Source: Pseudomonadota bacterium
GTDB taxonomy: Bacteria; Pseudomonadota; Gammaproteobacteria; Xanthomonadales; Xanthomonadaceae
Length of the DNA: 40,457 nt
NCBI GenBank assembly: GCA_023430045.1
Contig: JAEZCF010000118.1
Location: 1-40,457 of the forward strand
Direction of reading: 5' to 3'
A program made the position numbers and the translations under genes. A model generated the notes under the pieces. It was not told where the DNA came from and ran no database searches. It saw only the letters and a program-made list of their open reading frames with translations. Within the stretch, counting starts at the first letter, position 1, and every line of letters begins with the position of its first letter. Of this stretch, positions 24,456-32,949 are shown in pieces.

Positions 24456-24466
24456 AACGAGTATGG
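24449..24466. promoter_or_regulatory. Operator-like perfect palindrome over -10 and start codon
   Basis: CCATACT-AACG-AGTATGG is a perfect 7-4-7 inverted repeat. It covers the -10 hexamer, the predicted transcription start and the ATG of the hydrolase gene. A bound TetR dimer would block the promoter. It is the best candidate for the operator of the divergent TetR protein. Confidence 0.7.
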
Positions 24467-25377
24467 TCAATCCGCCCCCCTGCCCCGTCCTTGAAGACCT
24501 GCGCATCGATACCGCGCACGGCATCACGCTGGCCGCCTCTTCTACCAGTGGTCCCCGGGGCCCGGTACTGTTCGCCCATGGTTTTGGCCAGACGCGTCGC
24601 GCTTGGGCATCCAGCGCATTGGCATTCGCCGCGCACGGCCTGCAGACACTTGCCTATGACGCTCGCGGCCATGGCGATTCCGACTGGAATCCGACGCAAC
24701 TGGGTTACCACGGCGACCAGTTCGTCGATGACCTGATCGTCATCGCCGGCGAACAGCCACGCCCGCCCGTGCTGGTGGCCGCATCCATGGGTGGGCTGTT
24801 CGGGCTGCTGGCCGAATCGCGCTGGCCAGGGCTGTTCTCGGCCATGGTGCTTGTGGACATCACCCCGCGCTGGGAGACCGCCGGCGTGGAGCGCATCCTG
24901 GGCTTCATGACCGCTCATCCGGAAGGGTTCGCTTCGCTGTCCGACGCCGCCGACGTGATCTCGGCCTACCTGCCGCATCGTCCACGCAAATCCGAGGATT
25001 CGCTGCGCGCACTGCTGCGCGAGGACGGCCATGGTCGTTGGCGCTGGCACTGGGATCCGCGTCTGGTGGCCGAACTGGCGCGCGACGGCGAACAACACCA
25101 GGACGTGCTGGCCCATGCTGCCAGGCAGGTGAAGTGTCCGCTGCTGCTGGTCAGCGGTGGCCGCAGTGACCTGGTCACGCCGCAGACCATCGCTGATTTC
25201 CTCTCCCTGGCGCCGCACGCGCAGCATGTGCAGCTGCCGCAGGCCACGCACATGCTGGCCGGCGACGACAACGACGCCTTTACCGCTACTGTGTTGCACT
25301 ATCTGGACGTGTTGCCACCGGCCTTCGCCGCGCCATCGTCCACCCCTACCGAGCACGTCACCGGAGCACGCTCATGA
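24463..25377 (+). CDS. Alpha/beta hydrolase
   Basis: 304 residues of the alpha/beta-hydrolase fold. Oxyanion motif HGFGQTRRAW, nucleophile Ser in VAASMGGLFGL, acid Asp in SGGRSDLVTP and His in QATHMLAGDDN, so the triad appears complete. The start at ATG 24463 is preferred: residues upstream are not protein-like, no ribosome-binding site exists, and the promoter predicts RNA starting right at this ATG. The stop overlaps the fadE start by 4 bp (ATGA), so the two are translated together. The substrate is unknown; the pairing with an acyl-CoA dehydrogenase suggests an ester or thioester of a fatty acid. Confidence 0.9.
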   Translation: MVNPPPCPVLEDLRIDTAHGITLAASSTSGPRGPVLFAHGFGQTRRAWASSALAFAAHGLQTLAYDARGHGDSDWNPTQLGYHGDQFVDDLIVIAGEQPRPPVLVAASMGGLFGLLAESRWPGLFSAMVLVDITPRWETAGVERILGFMTAHPEGFASLSDAADVISAYLPHRPRKSEDSLRALLREDGHGRWRWHWDPRLVAELARDGEQHQDVLAHAARQVKCPLLLVSGGRSDLVTPQTIADFLSLAPHAQHVQLPQATHMLAGDDNDAFTATVLHYLDVLPPAFAAPSSTPTEHVTGARS

Positions 25378-27857
25378 GCATGGTTCTTCCTTTCCTCGCC
25401 CTGCTGCTTGCAGGTGCGTTCGCGGCCTATCACCGCATGCGGTTGATCACCTGGACCCTCATCAGCCTGGCCTTGCTGGCCGTCTGCTGGTTCGTGCCCT
25501 ACGTCAACCAGACCGCGACGCTGGTGGCTGTCGCCCTGCTGGCCGTCATCGCCGTCCCGTTGTTGCTGCCCTTCGTCCGCAAGCCGCTGCTGACCGCGCC
25601 GATGATGAAGGTCTTCCGCAAGGTGCTGCCGCCACTCTCGCAGACCGAACGCATCGCGTTGGAAACCGGTTCGGTTGGCTTCGAAGGCGAGCTGTTCACC
25701 GGCGACCCGGACTGGAACATCCTGCTCAACTACCCGAAGCCACAGCTCAGTGCCGAAGAACAGGCCTTCCTGGATGGCCCGGTCGAAGAACTGTGCACGA
25801 TGGTCAACGACTGGGAAATCACCCACGTCCATGCCGATCTGCCGCCGGAACTGTGGGCCTTCATCAAGAAGAACAAGTTCTTCGGCATGATCATCCCGAA
25901 GGAATACGGTGGTCTCGGCTTCAGCGCGCTGGCGCATCACAAGGTGATCCAGAAGCTGGCCTCGGTGTCGTCGGTGGTCAGTTCGACCGTCGGCGTGCCC
26001 AATTCGCTGGGCCCGGGCGAACTGCTTGTGCATTACGGCACCCAGGAGCAGAAGGACCAGTACCTTCCGCGCCTTGCCGACGGCCGTGAAGTTCCCTGTT
26101 TCGGCCTGACCGGTCCGTTCGCCGGCTCCGATGCCACCTCCATTCCCGATTACGGCATCGTCTGCCACGGCGAGTGGAACGGCGAGCAGGTGCTTGGCGT
26201 CAGGCTGACCTTCGACAAGCGCTACATAACGCTGGCACCGGTTGCCACCCTGATCGGCATGGCATTCCGCATGTACGATCCGGATGGCCTGATCGGCGAA
26301 ACCCGCGACATCGGCATCACCCTGGGCCTGCTGCCGCGCGATACCGCCGGCGTGGAGATCGGACGCCGTCACTTCCCGCTGAATTCGCCGTTCCAGAATG
26401 GCCCCATCAAGGGCAAGGACGTGTTCATTCCGCTGACCCAGCTGATCGGTGGCGCGGCGATGGCCGGCAAGGGCTGGAACATGCTCAACGAGTGCCTGGC
26501 CGTCGGTCGTTCCATCACCCTACCCTCCACTGCCAGCGGCGGTGCCAAGGCCGGTGCAGCCGTCACCGGTGCCTATGCGCGCATCCGCAAGCAGTTCGGC
26601 CTCTCGGTCGGACGTTTCGAAGGCGTGGAAGAAGCCCTGGCCCGCATCGGCGGCAAGGCCTACAAGATCAGCGCGCTGTCGCAGGCGACGGCCGCAGCGG
26701 TGGATCGTGGCGACGTGCCTTCGGTGCCCTCGGCGATCGCCAAGTACCACTGCACCAGCATGAGCCGCGAAGTGATTTCCGACGTCATGGATGTCATCGG
26801 CGGCAAGGGCATCATCCTGGGCCCGCGCAACTTCGCCGGCCGCAGCTGGCAGGCAGCGCCCATCGCCATCACGGTGGAAGGCGCGAACATCATGACGCGC
26901 AGCCTGCTGATCTTCGGACAGGGCGCCATCCTGTGCCACCCGTGGGTGATGAAGGAAATGAAGGCCGCGCAGGATCCGGACCGCAGGGCCGGCCTGGAGG
27001 ACTTCGATCACAGCCTGTTCGGCCATATCCGCTACGGAATTTCCAACGCCGTACGTTCGTTCTGGTTCGGCCTGACCGGTGCGCGCTTCGGCGCCGCTCC
27101 GGGCGATGACTACACCCGCCGCTATTTCCGCAAGCTGGACCGCTATTCGGCCAATCTGGCGCTGATGGCCGACATCTCGATGATGACGCTCGGCGGCAAG
27201 CTGAAGTTCAAGGAATCGCTGTCCGGCCGCCTGGGCGACGTGCTGAGCCATGTCTACATGACCAGCGCCATGCTCAAGCGCTACCACGATGAAGGCGCGC
27301 CGCAGGCCGACCAGCCGCTGCTGGCGTGGGCGTTCCACGACAGCGTGCACAAGATCGAGGAATCGCTGTCGGCCGCCCTGCGCAACTTCCCGATCCGTCC
27401 GATCGGCTGGCTGATGTGGGCGCTGATCTTCCCGCTGGGCCGCCGTGCGGAAGCCCCGGGAGATCGCCTGAGCCGTCGCGTCGCCGCCCTGCTGATGGCG
27501 CCGAACGAAGCCCGCGACCGCCTCGCCCACGGGGTATTCCTGACCCCGTGCGAAAACAACCCCGGTGGCCGCATCAACAGCTACCTGGCCAAGGCCATCA
27601 TGGCCGAGCCGGTGGAGCGCAAGTTCCTGAAGGCGCTCAAGAGCAAGGGCATCGAAGCGCTGGATTACAACAGGCAACTGGATGAAGCTGTCGCCGAAGG
27701 GGTGCTGACCCAGGACGAACGGACGTTGCTGGAAGAGCTGCGTGCGATCACCCTGGAAGCCATCACGGTGGACGATTTCGATACCGGCGAACTGCGTTCG
27801 GCGGGCTACCGCGACGCGGCCATACCGAAGCCATCGGGTGCGCAGCAGGCGGCCTGA
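25374..27857 (+). CDS. fadE: Acyl-CoA dehydrogenase, FadE type
   Basis: 827 residues, close to the 814 of E. coli FadE. It catalyses the first, FAD-dependent step of fatty acid beta-oxidation, forming trans-2-enoyl-CoA. Two N-terminal hydrophobic segments (residues 3-20 and 27-68) indicate inner-membrane association, as in E. coli. The dehydrogenase core starts near residue 130: FFGMIIPKEYGGLGFSALAHHKV, GPGELLVHYGTQEQKDQYLPRLADG, FGLTGPFAGSD (FAD/substrate region), RKQFGLSVGRFEGVEE and YHCTSMSREVISDVMDVIGGKGI. A FadE-specific C-terminal domain of about 300 residues follows. Control by the divergent TetR protein is inferred from the operator-like sites upstream. A terminator-like hairpin follows the gene. 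Confidence 0.96.
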   Translation: MSMVLPFLALLLAGAFAAYHRMRLITWTLISLALLAVCWFVPYVNQTATLVAVALLAVIAVPLLLPFVRKPLLTAPMMKVFRKVLPPLSQTERIALETGSVGFEGELFTGDPDWNILLNYPKPQLSAEEQAFLDGPVEELCTMVNDWEITHVHADLPPELWAFIKKNKFFGMIIPKEYGGLGFSALAHHKVIQKLASVSSVVSSTVGVPNSLGPGELLVHYGTQEQKDQYLPRLADGREVPCFGLTGPFAGSDATSIPDYGIVCHGEWNGEQVLGVRLTFDKRYITLAPVATLIGMAFRMYDPDGLIGETRDIGITLGLLPRDTAGVEIGRRHFPLNSPFQNGPIKGKDVFIPLTQLIGGAAMAGKGWNMLNECLAVGRSITLPSTASGGAKAGAAVTGAYARIRKQFGLSVGRFEGVEEALARIGGKAYKISALSQATAAAVDRGDVPSVPSAIAKYHCTSMSREVISDVMDVIGGKGIILGPRNFAGRSWQAAPIAITVEGANIMTRSLLIFGQGAILCHPWVMKEMKAAQDPDRRAGLEDFDHSLFGHIRYGISNAVRSFWFGLTGARFGAAPGDDYTRRYFRKLDRYSANLALMADISMMTLGGKLKFKESLSGRLGDVLSHVYMTSAMLKRYHDEGAPQADQPLLAWAFHDSVHKIEESLSAALRNFPIRPIGWLMWALIFPLGRRAEAPGDRLSRRVAALLMAPNEARDRLAHGVFLTPCENNPGGRINSYLAKAIMAEPVERKFLKALKSKGIEALDYNRQLDEAVAEGVLTQDERTLLEELRAITLEAITVDDFDTGELRSAGYRDAAIPKPSGAQQAA

Positions 27858-27880
27858 TCCGGCCACGAACGGTGTTTACC

Positions 27881-27908
27881 CAGACGGCGGGCTTCGGCTC
27901 GCCGTCTG
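27881..27908 (+). terminator. Terminator-like hairpin behind fadE
   Basis: CAGACGGCG pairs with CGCCGTCTG; one G-T wobble and GC/GC extend it to a 12-bp stem closed by TTCG. The trailing sequence CATTTCGGG is a poor T-run. Confidence 0.6.
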
Positions 27909-27995
27909 CATTTCGGGCCCCATAGCGGAAGAGCTGCCCGGCCATCCACGCAACGTCGCATTGCGTAGCCGCCGGCGCTGTCCGGCGCCGGAATC

Positions 27996-28346
27996 CTAGT
28001 TCAGCGCACGCAGTACCAGTGCCAGGATCGCCGGCAGCGCCTGCACCGCAAAGATGCGCCGGTTCACGGTCAACGCGCCGTACACGCCTGCCACCACCAC
28101 GCAGGCCAGCGAGAAGGTCACCAGCACCGGCTGCGCAATCGCCAGCCCGACCACGATGCCTGCGGCCAGGAAGCCGTTGTAAAGCCCCTGGTTGGCCGCC
28201 AGCACCCGGGTGATCCCGGCTTTCTCCGGGGTGTTGCGGAATGTCTTCAGGCCCAGCGGGCGCGTCCACAGGAACATTTCCAGCACCAGGAAATACACGT
28301 GCAGTGCAGCGACGAGCAGGGTCAGTACAAGCGCGATTGCAGCCAT
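27996..28346 (-). CDS. DUF1304-type small membrane protein
   Basis: 116 residues with four hydrophobic helices (MAAIALVLTLLVAALHVYFLV, then GLYNGFLAAGIVVGLAIAQ, TFSLACVVVAGVYGAL, and the C-terminal QALPAILALVLRAL). The family signature between the first helices (LEMFLWTRPLGLKTFRN and ANQGLYNGFLA) matches DUF1304 proteins. No function is established for the family. ATG 28346 has GGAG ten bases upstream. It lies 147 bp downstream of the MFS gene on the same strand, so it may share its transcript. Confidence 0.85.
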   Translation of the reverse strand: MAAIALVLTLLVAALHVYFLVLEMFLWTRPLGLKTFRNTPEKAGITRVLAANQGLYNGFLAAGIVVGLAIAQPVLVTFSLACVVVAGVYGALTVNRRIFAVQALPAILALVLRALN

Positions 28347-28493
28347 CGAGACAACTCCGGCAGGGGAAAACCGATCCATGATCGGCTGGATTCCAGTGGG
28401 TGATTCCAGGCCATGATCCGCCATTTTTCCGTCCCGCGGATCAATCACGGCAGGCCTCCGGCATCGCCGGGCATCCCCCGGACTACGCATGGC

Positions 28494-29822
28494 TCAACGG
28501 TCGCGCGGCAGCTTTTTCTCTTCGCGCAGTACGCCCAGCGCCGCCAGGGCCATCACCACTGCCACGCCGACGCCGCCGACGAACACCACGTGCGACCCCA
28601 GCAGGGAGAGCCCCTTGTGCAGCCAGGCGAAGCTCAGGTCCGCACCGCGGTACACCACCGTGTCGATGGCTGCGCCGGCCTTGTAGCGCCACTGGCGGTC
28701 CACACGGGTATAGATGGTTTCCCGTGCCGGCTTGAACAACGAGAACTCGCTGGCGCGCGTGACTATCTGGACCGCCGCCACCAGCAGTGGCAGCGGCGAA
28801 GCAGCCAGCACCGAGAAGCCGACGATGATCGCGAACGCGGGGATCAACAACGCCGGGGCGATGCCGTGGTGGGTCAGCAGGCGCCGGGTCAGCGCCAGCT
28901 GCACCAGCAGGGTCAGGGCGTTGACGGCCAGGTCGATATGCGAATAGAACGCCGTGCGTGCCTCCGGATCCGGATAGGCGACGCGCACGATGGCCGCCTG
29001 CTGGTTGTACAGCAGCGTCCCCACGCCGACGCCGAACACCACCAGCAGCGCCAGCCAGCGCAGCAGCGGTTCGCGCACGATCAGCTTCAGGCCGTCCAGC
29101 ACACTCCCACCCATCGGCTGTTCGCCGGACACCAGCGCCTGTTCGCGCTCGCGCTGCACGGCCCAGTGCCGCAGCCGCCAGATGCACAGCAGGCAGACGC
29201 ACAGGAAGCCGGCCGACACCAGCATCAGGTTGGCGATGCCGACCCGCTGCACCAGCGCTCCGGTGATGATCGGGCCCAGGAAGGCGCCAAGGGTTCCCGC
29301 CGCGCCGATATAGCCGTAATACGCCCGCGCCTGCGCGTTGGAGAACACGTCGGCCATGAAGCTCCAGAACACCGCGACCGCGAACAGGTTGAACACGGTG
29401 ATCCAGAAGAAGAACGCCATGCCACGGCCGGGTACGTTGCTGTCGAACAACACGTGGAAGCCGAGCAGCGTGGCGATGAAGAAGCCGTACACCACCGGCA
29501 TGAACACCCGTCGCGGATGCCGGCTGACCAGCCAGCCATACAGCGGCTGCAGCACCAGCATGATCAGGAAGACACAGGTGAACAGGAACTGCAGCACGAA
29601 GTCCTGCAGCGCGATCCCGTGAGCGCTGAACCAGCCGATCAACGCAGGTGGGAACACGTCCTGCATGTCCGAAGAGGCCGCCATCGCCTCGCGGACCGGG
29701 CGCAGCACGTAATACCCGCTGAGCAGGCAGAAGAAATACAGGAACGACCACCACAACGCTGGCGACTCACGCAGCGCGTGCAGCAGCCGCCGCAGCGGAT
29801 CGGGCGTCGCCGGCACGTTCAT
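28494..29822 (-). CDS. MFS-fold transporter resembling ADP/ATP (TLC) carriers
   Basis: 442 residues with about 12 hydrophobic helices. The first helix reads FLYFFCLLSGYYVLRPVREAM; the GYYxLRPVR segment recalls the nucleotide-carrier (TLC/AAA) family first known from obligate intracellular bacteria and plastids, whose free-living relatives are often annotated simply as MFS transporters. Other regions: PLYGWLVSRHPRRVFMP, FWSFMADVFSNAQARAYYGYIGAAGTLGAFLGP and SEFSLFKPARETIYT, with RVDRQWRYKAGAAIDTVVYR. Substrate unknown. The start ATG 29822 fits the family; no strong ribosome-binding site is visible. It is divergent from a serine hydrolase gene 283 bp away. Confidence 0.85.
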   Translation of the reverse strand: MNVPATPDPLRRLLHALRESPALWWSFLYFFCLLSGYYVLRPVREAMAASSDMQDVFPPALIGWFSAHGIALQDFVLQFLFTCVFLIMLVLQPLYGWLVSRHPRRVFMPVVYGFFIATLLGFHVLFDSNVPGRGMAFFFWITVFNLFAVAVFWSFMADVFSNAQARAYYGYIGAAGTLGAFLGPIITGALVQRVGIANLMLVSAGFLCVCLLCIWRLRHWAVQREREQALVSGEQPMGGSVLDGLKLIVREPLLRWLALLVVFGVGVGTLLYNQQAAIVRVAYPDPEARTAFYSHIDLAVNALTLLVQLALTRRLLTHHGIAPALLIPAFAIIVGFSVLAASPLPLLVAAVQIVTRASEFSLFKPARETIYTRVDRQWRYKAGAAIDTVVYRGADLSFAWLHKGLSLLGSHVVFVGGVGVAVVMALAALGVLREEKKLPRDR

Positions 29823-30043
29823 GCGTCGCCCGGCACGCGCGTGAGGCGGCTGGAGGAAGGCATCGGCGACTCCGGGTGCGGGGAAGCGCGTACGTTATCC
29901 AATGCACTGCAACATCGCCAGCGTCAGGGCGTCAATGGACGGAACACCGCGCGTCGGCTAGCTTTCCGGGGGCTCCAGCGTGGCTGGAAAGCAAAGAAAA
30001 AGATCATCTTTTTCAACAGGATGCGCATTCATCTTCGCTTTGT

Positions 30044-30073
30044 TTGTGTAACAAGGAAAAGCGGGATTAGAAT
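30044..30073 (+). promoter_or_regulatory. Possible promoter of the serine hydrolase gene
   Basis: TTGTGT (30044-30049), 18 bp, then TAGAAT (30068-30073, five of six consensus bases) in an AT-richer stretch. The -35 is weak. The leader would be about 25-30 nt. Confidence 0.45.
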
Positions 30074-30105
30074 CGAACGCAGCAGTCGCGCTCGGGTCCC
30101 CATCG

Positions 30106-31488
30106 ATGAAGAACAACAGCAGGCGCCGTCCATTCCGCACGGCAGCCACCGGAATGCTGGGCATGCTCATGCCCCTGGCCATGTCCACCACGGCGCAGAC
30201 GCCGGCCCTGGGGCCGATGCCCGCCAACATCGAACCGGCCACGCCCGCGCCGGTGCATACCCAGCCGGCGGCCTACCGCACCGGCCTGGCCGCGAACGTA
30301 CAGGCACCCGCTCCGGGCTTCAACGTCGAGCATATCGAGGCGATGGCGCGCCAGCTCACCTACGGCGAGCGCGTGCCAGGCATGGCGGTAGCCATCGTGC
30401 AGGGCGGGCGCGTGCTCAGTGCACGCGGCTACGGTGTCACCGACATCAGCAATCCGCTGCCGGTCGATTCGCACACTGTGTTCCGGCTGGCTTCGCTGTC
30501 CAAGGCGTTCGCCGGCACCATGGCCGGCCTGCTGGTCAACGACGGCACGCTGCGCTGGGACAGCAAGGTCACCGACTACGTGCCCGGTTTCCAGCTGTCC
30601 TCGCCCGAAGCCACCGAACGCCTGAACGTTGCCGACCTGCTCAGCCATCGCGTCGGGCTGCCGTACAACGCCTACGACCGCGACGTGGAAGCAAACGCCG
30701 AGTACTACACGCTCACCCACAAGCTGGCGTCCACGCCGCTGAAGTGCCTGCCCGGCGACTGCTACGCCTACCAGAACGTGGCCTACAGCCTGATCGGAGA
30801 CGTGGTGTACGCGGCATCGGGGAGTTTCTACGAGCAGGCCGTCGAACGTCGCCTGTTCAAGCCGCTGGGCATGGACGATGCCAGCCTCGGACTGGCAGGC
30901 ATTCAGGCAAGTTCGCGCTGGGCGCGTCCCCACGTGCGCAGCCGCAACGGCTGGGTATCGCTGACACCCAAGCCCACCTATTACCGCCTGGCGCCTGCCG
31001 CCGGAGTAAATGCCAGCGCCAGCGACATGGCGCAGTGGCTGCTGGCACAGACGGGCCATCGCCCCGATGTACTGCCCGCGCCGCTGCTTGCCACGCTGCA
31101 TTCCACCCTGGTGAACACGCCGGGGGAAATGCGTTCGGGCTGGCGCCGCGAGCGGCTGCGGTCGGCGGGCTATGCACTGGGCTGGCGTAATTTCGATTAT
31201 GCCGGGCATGAAGTGGTGTTCCATGCCGGTGCCGTGCAGGGTTACCGCGGGCTGGTCGCGCTGGTACCCGAACGCGATCTCGGCATCGCCATCCTGTGGA
31301 ACGGCGAAAGCAGCCTGCCCAGCGGCCTGCTGCCAACGGTGCTTGATTCAGCGATTGGCCTGCCCGCGCAGCGCTGGCTGGATGTCGATACCGATTTCGG
31401 CAGCGACAGCCTGATGGCGGAAGGTGTGCCGACGCAGGAAAAGCGCAAGGGTGCATCCTCCAGCCGTGCCACGGCATCACCGCGCTGA
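30106..31488 (+). CDS. Beta-lactamase-fold serine hydrolase (family S12 / class C-like)
   Basis: 460 residues. An N-terminal export signal (RTAATGMLGMLMPLAMSTTAQT) is followed by a proline-rich linker and a penicillin-binding-type domain from about residue 70. The active-site motifs are SLSK (near residue 132), YQN in CYAYQNVAYS (near 222) and HAG in VFHAGAVQGYRG (near 373), in place of the KTG of classic beta-lactamases. HxG is common in esterases, D-aminopeptidases and peptidoglycan DD-peptidases of this superfamily, so true beta-lactamase activity should not be assumed. Two cysteines (KCLPGDC) near the active site may form a disulfide. It ends in an intrinsic terminator; no partner gene is evident. 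Confidence 0.92.
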   Translation: MKNNSRRRPFRTAATGMLGMLMPLAMSTTAQTPALGPMPANIEPATPAPVHTQPAAYRTGLAANVQAPAPGFNVEHIEAMARQLTYGERVPGMAVAIVQGGRVLSARGYGVTDISNPLPVDSHTVFRLASLSKAFAGTMAGLLVNDGTLRWDSKVTDYVPGFQLSSPEATERLNVADLLSHRVGLPYNAYDRDVEANAEYYTLTHKLASTPLKCLPGDCYAYQNVAYSLIGDVVYAASGSFYEQAVERRLFKPLGMDDASLGLAGIQASSRWARPHVRSRNGWVSLTPKPTYYRLAPAAGVNASASDMAQWLLAQTGHRPDVLPAPLLATLHSTLVNTPGEMRSGWRRERLRSAGYALGWRNFDYAGHEVVFHAGAVQGYRGLVALVPERDLGIAILWNGESSLPSGLLPTVLDSAIGLPAQRWLDVDTDFGSDSLMAEGVPTQEKRKGASSSRATASPR

Positions 31489-31512
31489 CATCAACGGCAC
31501 GTCCGTTCAAGG

Positions 31513-31537
31513 AAGGCGACCTGCGGGTCGCCTTTTT
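31513..31537 (+). terminator. Intrinsic terminator of the serine hydrolase
   Basis: AAGGCGACC pairs with GGTCGCCTT around TGCG, followed by further T residues to 31537. Confidence 0.9.
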
Positions 31538-31577
31538 CATGCCCCTTCACCAGCACCCCGCAGCCTCCCCAGCACAT

Positions 31578-31616
31578 AAAAAAACCCCTTCTCCGCTGGG
31601 CTGACGGAGAAGGGGT
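31578..31616 (-). terminator. Intrinsic terminator of the histone-like gene
   Basis: On the minus strand a perfect 12-bp stem (ACCCCTTCTCCG / CGGAGAAGGGGT) with a 9-nt loop is followed by a run of seven T (31578-31584 as A on the plus strand). It begins 26 bp after the stop codon. Confidence 0.92.
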
Positions 31617-31641
31617 CGCAGGTACGGCTATCGGGAGATGC

Positions 31642-32193
31642 TTAGATCAGCGGTGCCGGGGTTGCCGGCAATGCTACCGGTGCAGCCTTCTTGCGGCGCG
31701 CTGCCGGCTTGCTTGCGGTCTTCTTCGCGGCCGGCTTGCGAGTGGCTTTCTTCGCGGTTGCCTTCTTTGCCGTCGCCTTCTTCACCGCCTTCTTCGGGGC
31801 GGCCTTGCGGGCGGTGGTCTTCTTGGCAGCCTTCTTCACCGCCTTCTTGGCGACTTTCCGGGTGGCCGACTTCTTGGTTGCGGCCTTCCTGGTCGCTGCC
31901 TTCTTTGCGGGCTTGCGCGCGACCTTCTTGGCCGCCTTGCGGGCCGTGGTCTTCTTGGCAGCCTTCTTCACCGCCTTCTTGGCGGTTGCCTTCTTGGCGG
32001 CCTTCTTCGCGGTCTTCTTCACTGCCTTCTTGGCGGTGGCCTTGCGGGCGGTGGTCTTCTTGGCGGCCTTCTTCACTGCCTTCTTGGCGGTTGCCTTCTT
32101 GGCGACCTTCTTTACGACCTTCTTGGCAGCAGTTTTCTTGGCTGCCTTCTTGACCGCCTTCTTGGCGGCGGGCTTCTTCTTCGCAGTTGCCAT
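31642..32193 (-). CDS. Histone H1-like DNA-binding protein
   Basis: 183 residues made almost wholly of Lys and Ala with some Thr, Arg and Val, in tandem units such as AVKKAAKKTTARKA (three near-identical copies) and ATAKKAVKKA. It resembles the C-terminal tail of histone H1 and bacterial Hc2/AlgP-like proteins, which bind DNA without sequence specificity and compact it. The start MATAKKKPAAKK has GAGGAG at good spacing. The end is proline- and hydrophobic-rich (APVALPATPAPLI). The repeats make several other frames open on both strands; those are artefacts. The promoter lies about 280 bp upstream, so the mRNA has a long leader. Role in nucleoid structure is inferred. Confidence 0.93.
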   Translation of the reverse strand: MATAKKKPAAKKAVKKAAKKTAAKKVVKKVAKKATAKKAVKKAAKKTTARKATAKKAVKKTAKKAAKKATAKKAVKKAAKKTTARKAAKKVARKPAKKAATRKAATKKSATRKVAKKAVKKAAKKTTARKAAPKKAVKKATAKKATAKKATRKPAAKKTASKPAARRKKAAPVALPATPAPLI

Positions 32194-32477
32194 GGGATGG
32201 CTCCTCGTCAGTGATGGAGAGTTGAAACGCCCAGGTGAATCGAACCCGCCGATGCTGCTGGCGGGGACCGCCGACGTGTTGTTCGCGCCGTGACGGATGC
32301 AACGGAACACGCTTCGATCGGCGAAGCCTGCATCGTTGCGAAACGGATCGTGTGTTTTGCCAGGGGAGGCTGCGCCGGCTGCACCGTCTGTCGACGTGCA
32401 GTGGATGTCGGGAGCTTGCTTCGCGTCTGGCGGTTGATCGGATGCACTCGGTTTGGCAGTAAAGGTCTGCTGGGCGA

Positions 32478-32506
32478 AACCTAATCACGGTTTTTTTTGC
32501 TGTCAA
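32478..32506 (-). promoter_or_regulatory. Sigma-70 promoter of the histone-like gene
   Basis: A perfect TTGACA (32501-32506), a 17-bp spacer containing a run of eight A, and TAGGTT (32478-32483). It is the only good promoter between gcvH and the histone-like gene on this strand. Transcription would start near 32471, giving a leader of about 280 nt. Confidence 0.65.
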
Positions 32507-32949
32507 CAACCCCCCGCCAAAAAATTCACATGGCGGCTGGGTAAACGACCTTTCCGACAACCCGCATGCACCCTGCCGCAGTCCGCATCCGTGCACGTCG
32601 ACACACGATGGGATGCGCTCACTGCGATGAAGCGGATGCAGGAAACGGCTTTAAACAAGCACTTTCTTCATGCATGCAAAAACGTCGCACGCATGTGTCG
32701 CCGCGCCGATGCCCTGAGCACGACGGCTGGAAAGCCTCGCACAACGCTGCAACAACCGCGTATTTTTTTTTCACGCCGATGACGCGTCCGCGCATGGCGC
32801 AAACGCGGTTTTGCGCAAAAAAAATCCCGCTGCGACGCATTGCCGGCACGTCCGCCGACGGGTTGCCGCAACCATCGCGCGCATGTCATCCGCTTCTTTC
32901 GGTACCGGCATCCGCCGTGCCTGTGACCATGCCGCGCGTGGTGCACGGA

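Noticed and set aside
30106..31488. A beta-lactamase resistance gene
   Set aside because: The fold is shared, but the third motif is HAG rather than KTG, and the N-terminal and linker features fit general S12-type hydrolases. Resistance cannot be claimed.
31691..32293. A 200-codon hydrophobic frame (FFAAF repeats) opposite the histone-like gene, and other open frames in the same place
   Set aside because: They are translations of the Lys/Ala codon repeats in other frames; the histone-like frame has the ribosome-binding site, promoter and terminator.
32799..32824. GCGCAAA-N6-TTTGCGC followed by A8 as a terminator
   Set aside because: On the plus strand the tract behind the hairpin is A, not T; on the minus strand the T-run comes before the hairpin. 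Neither fits an intrinsic terminator.
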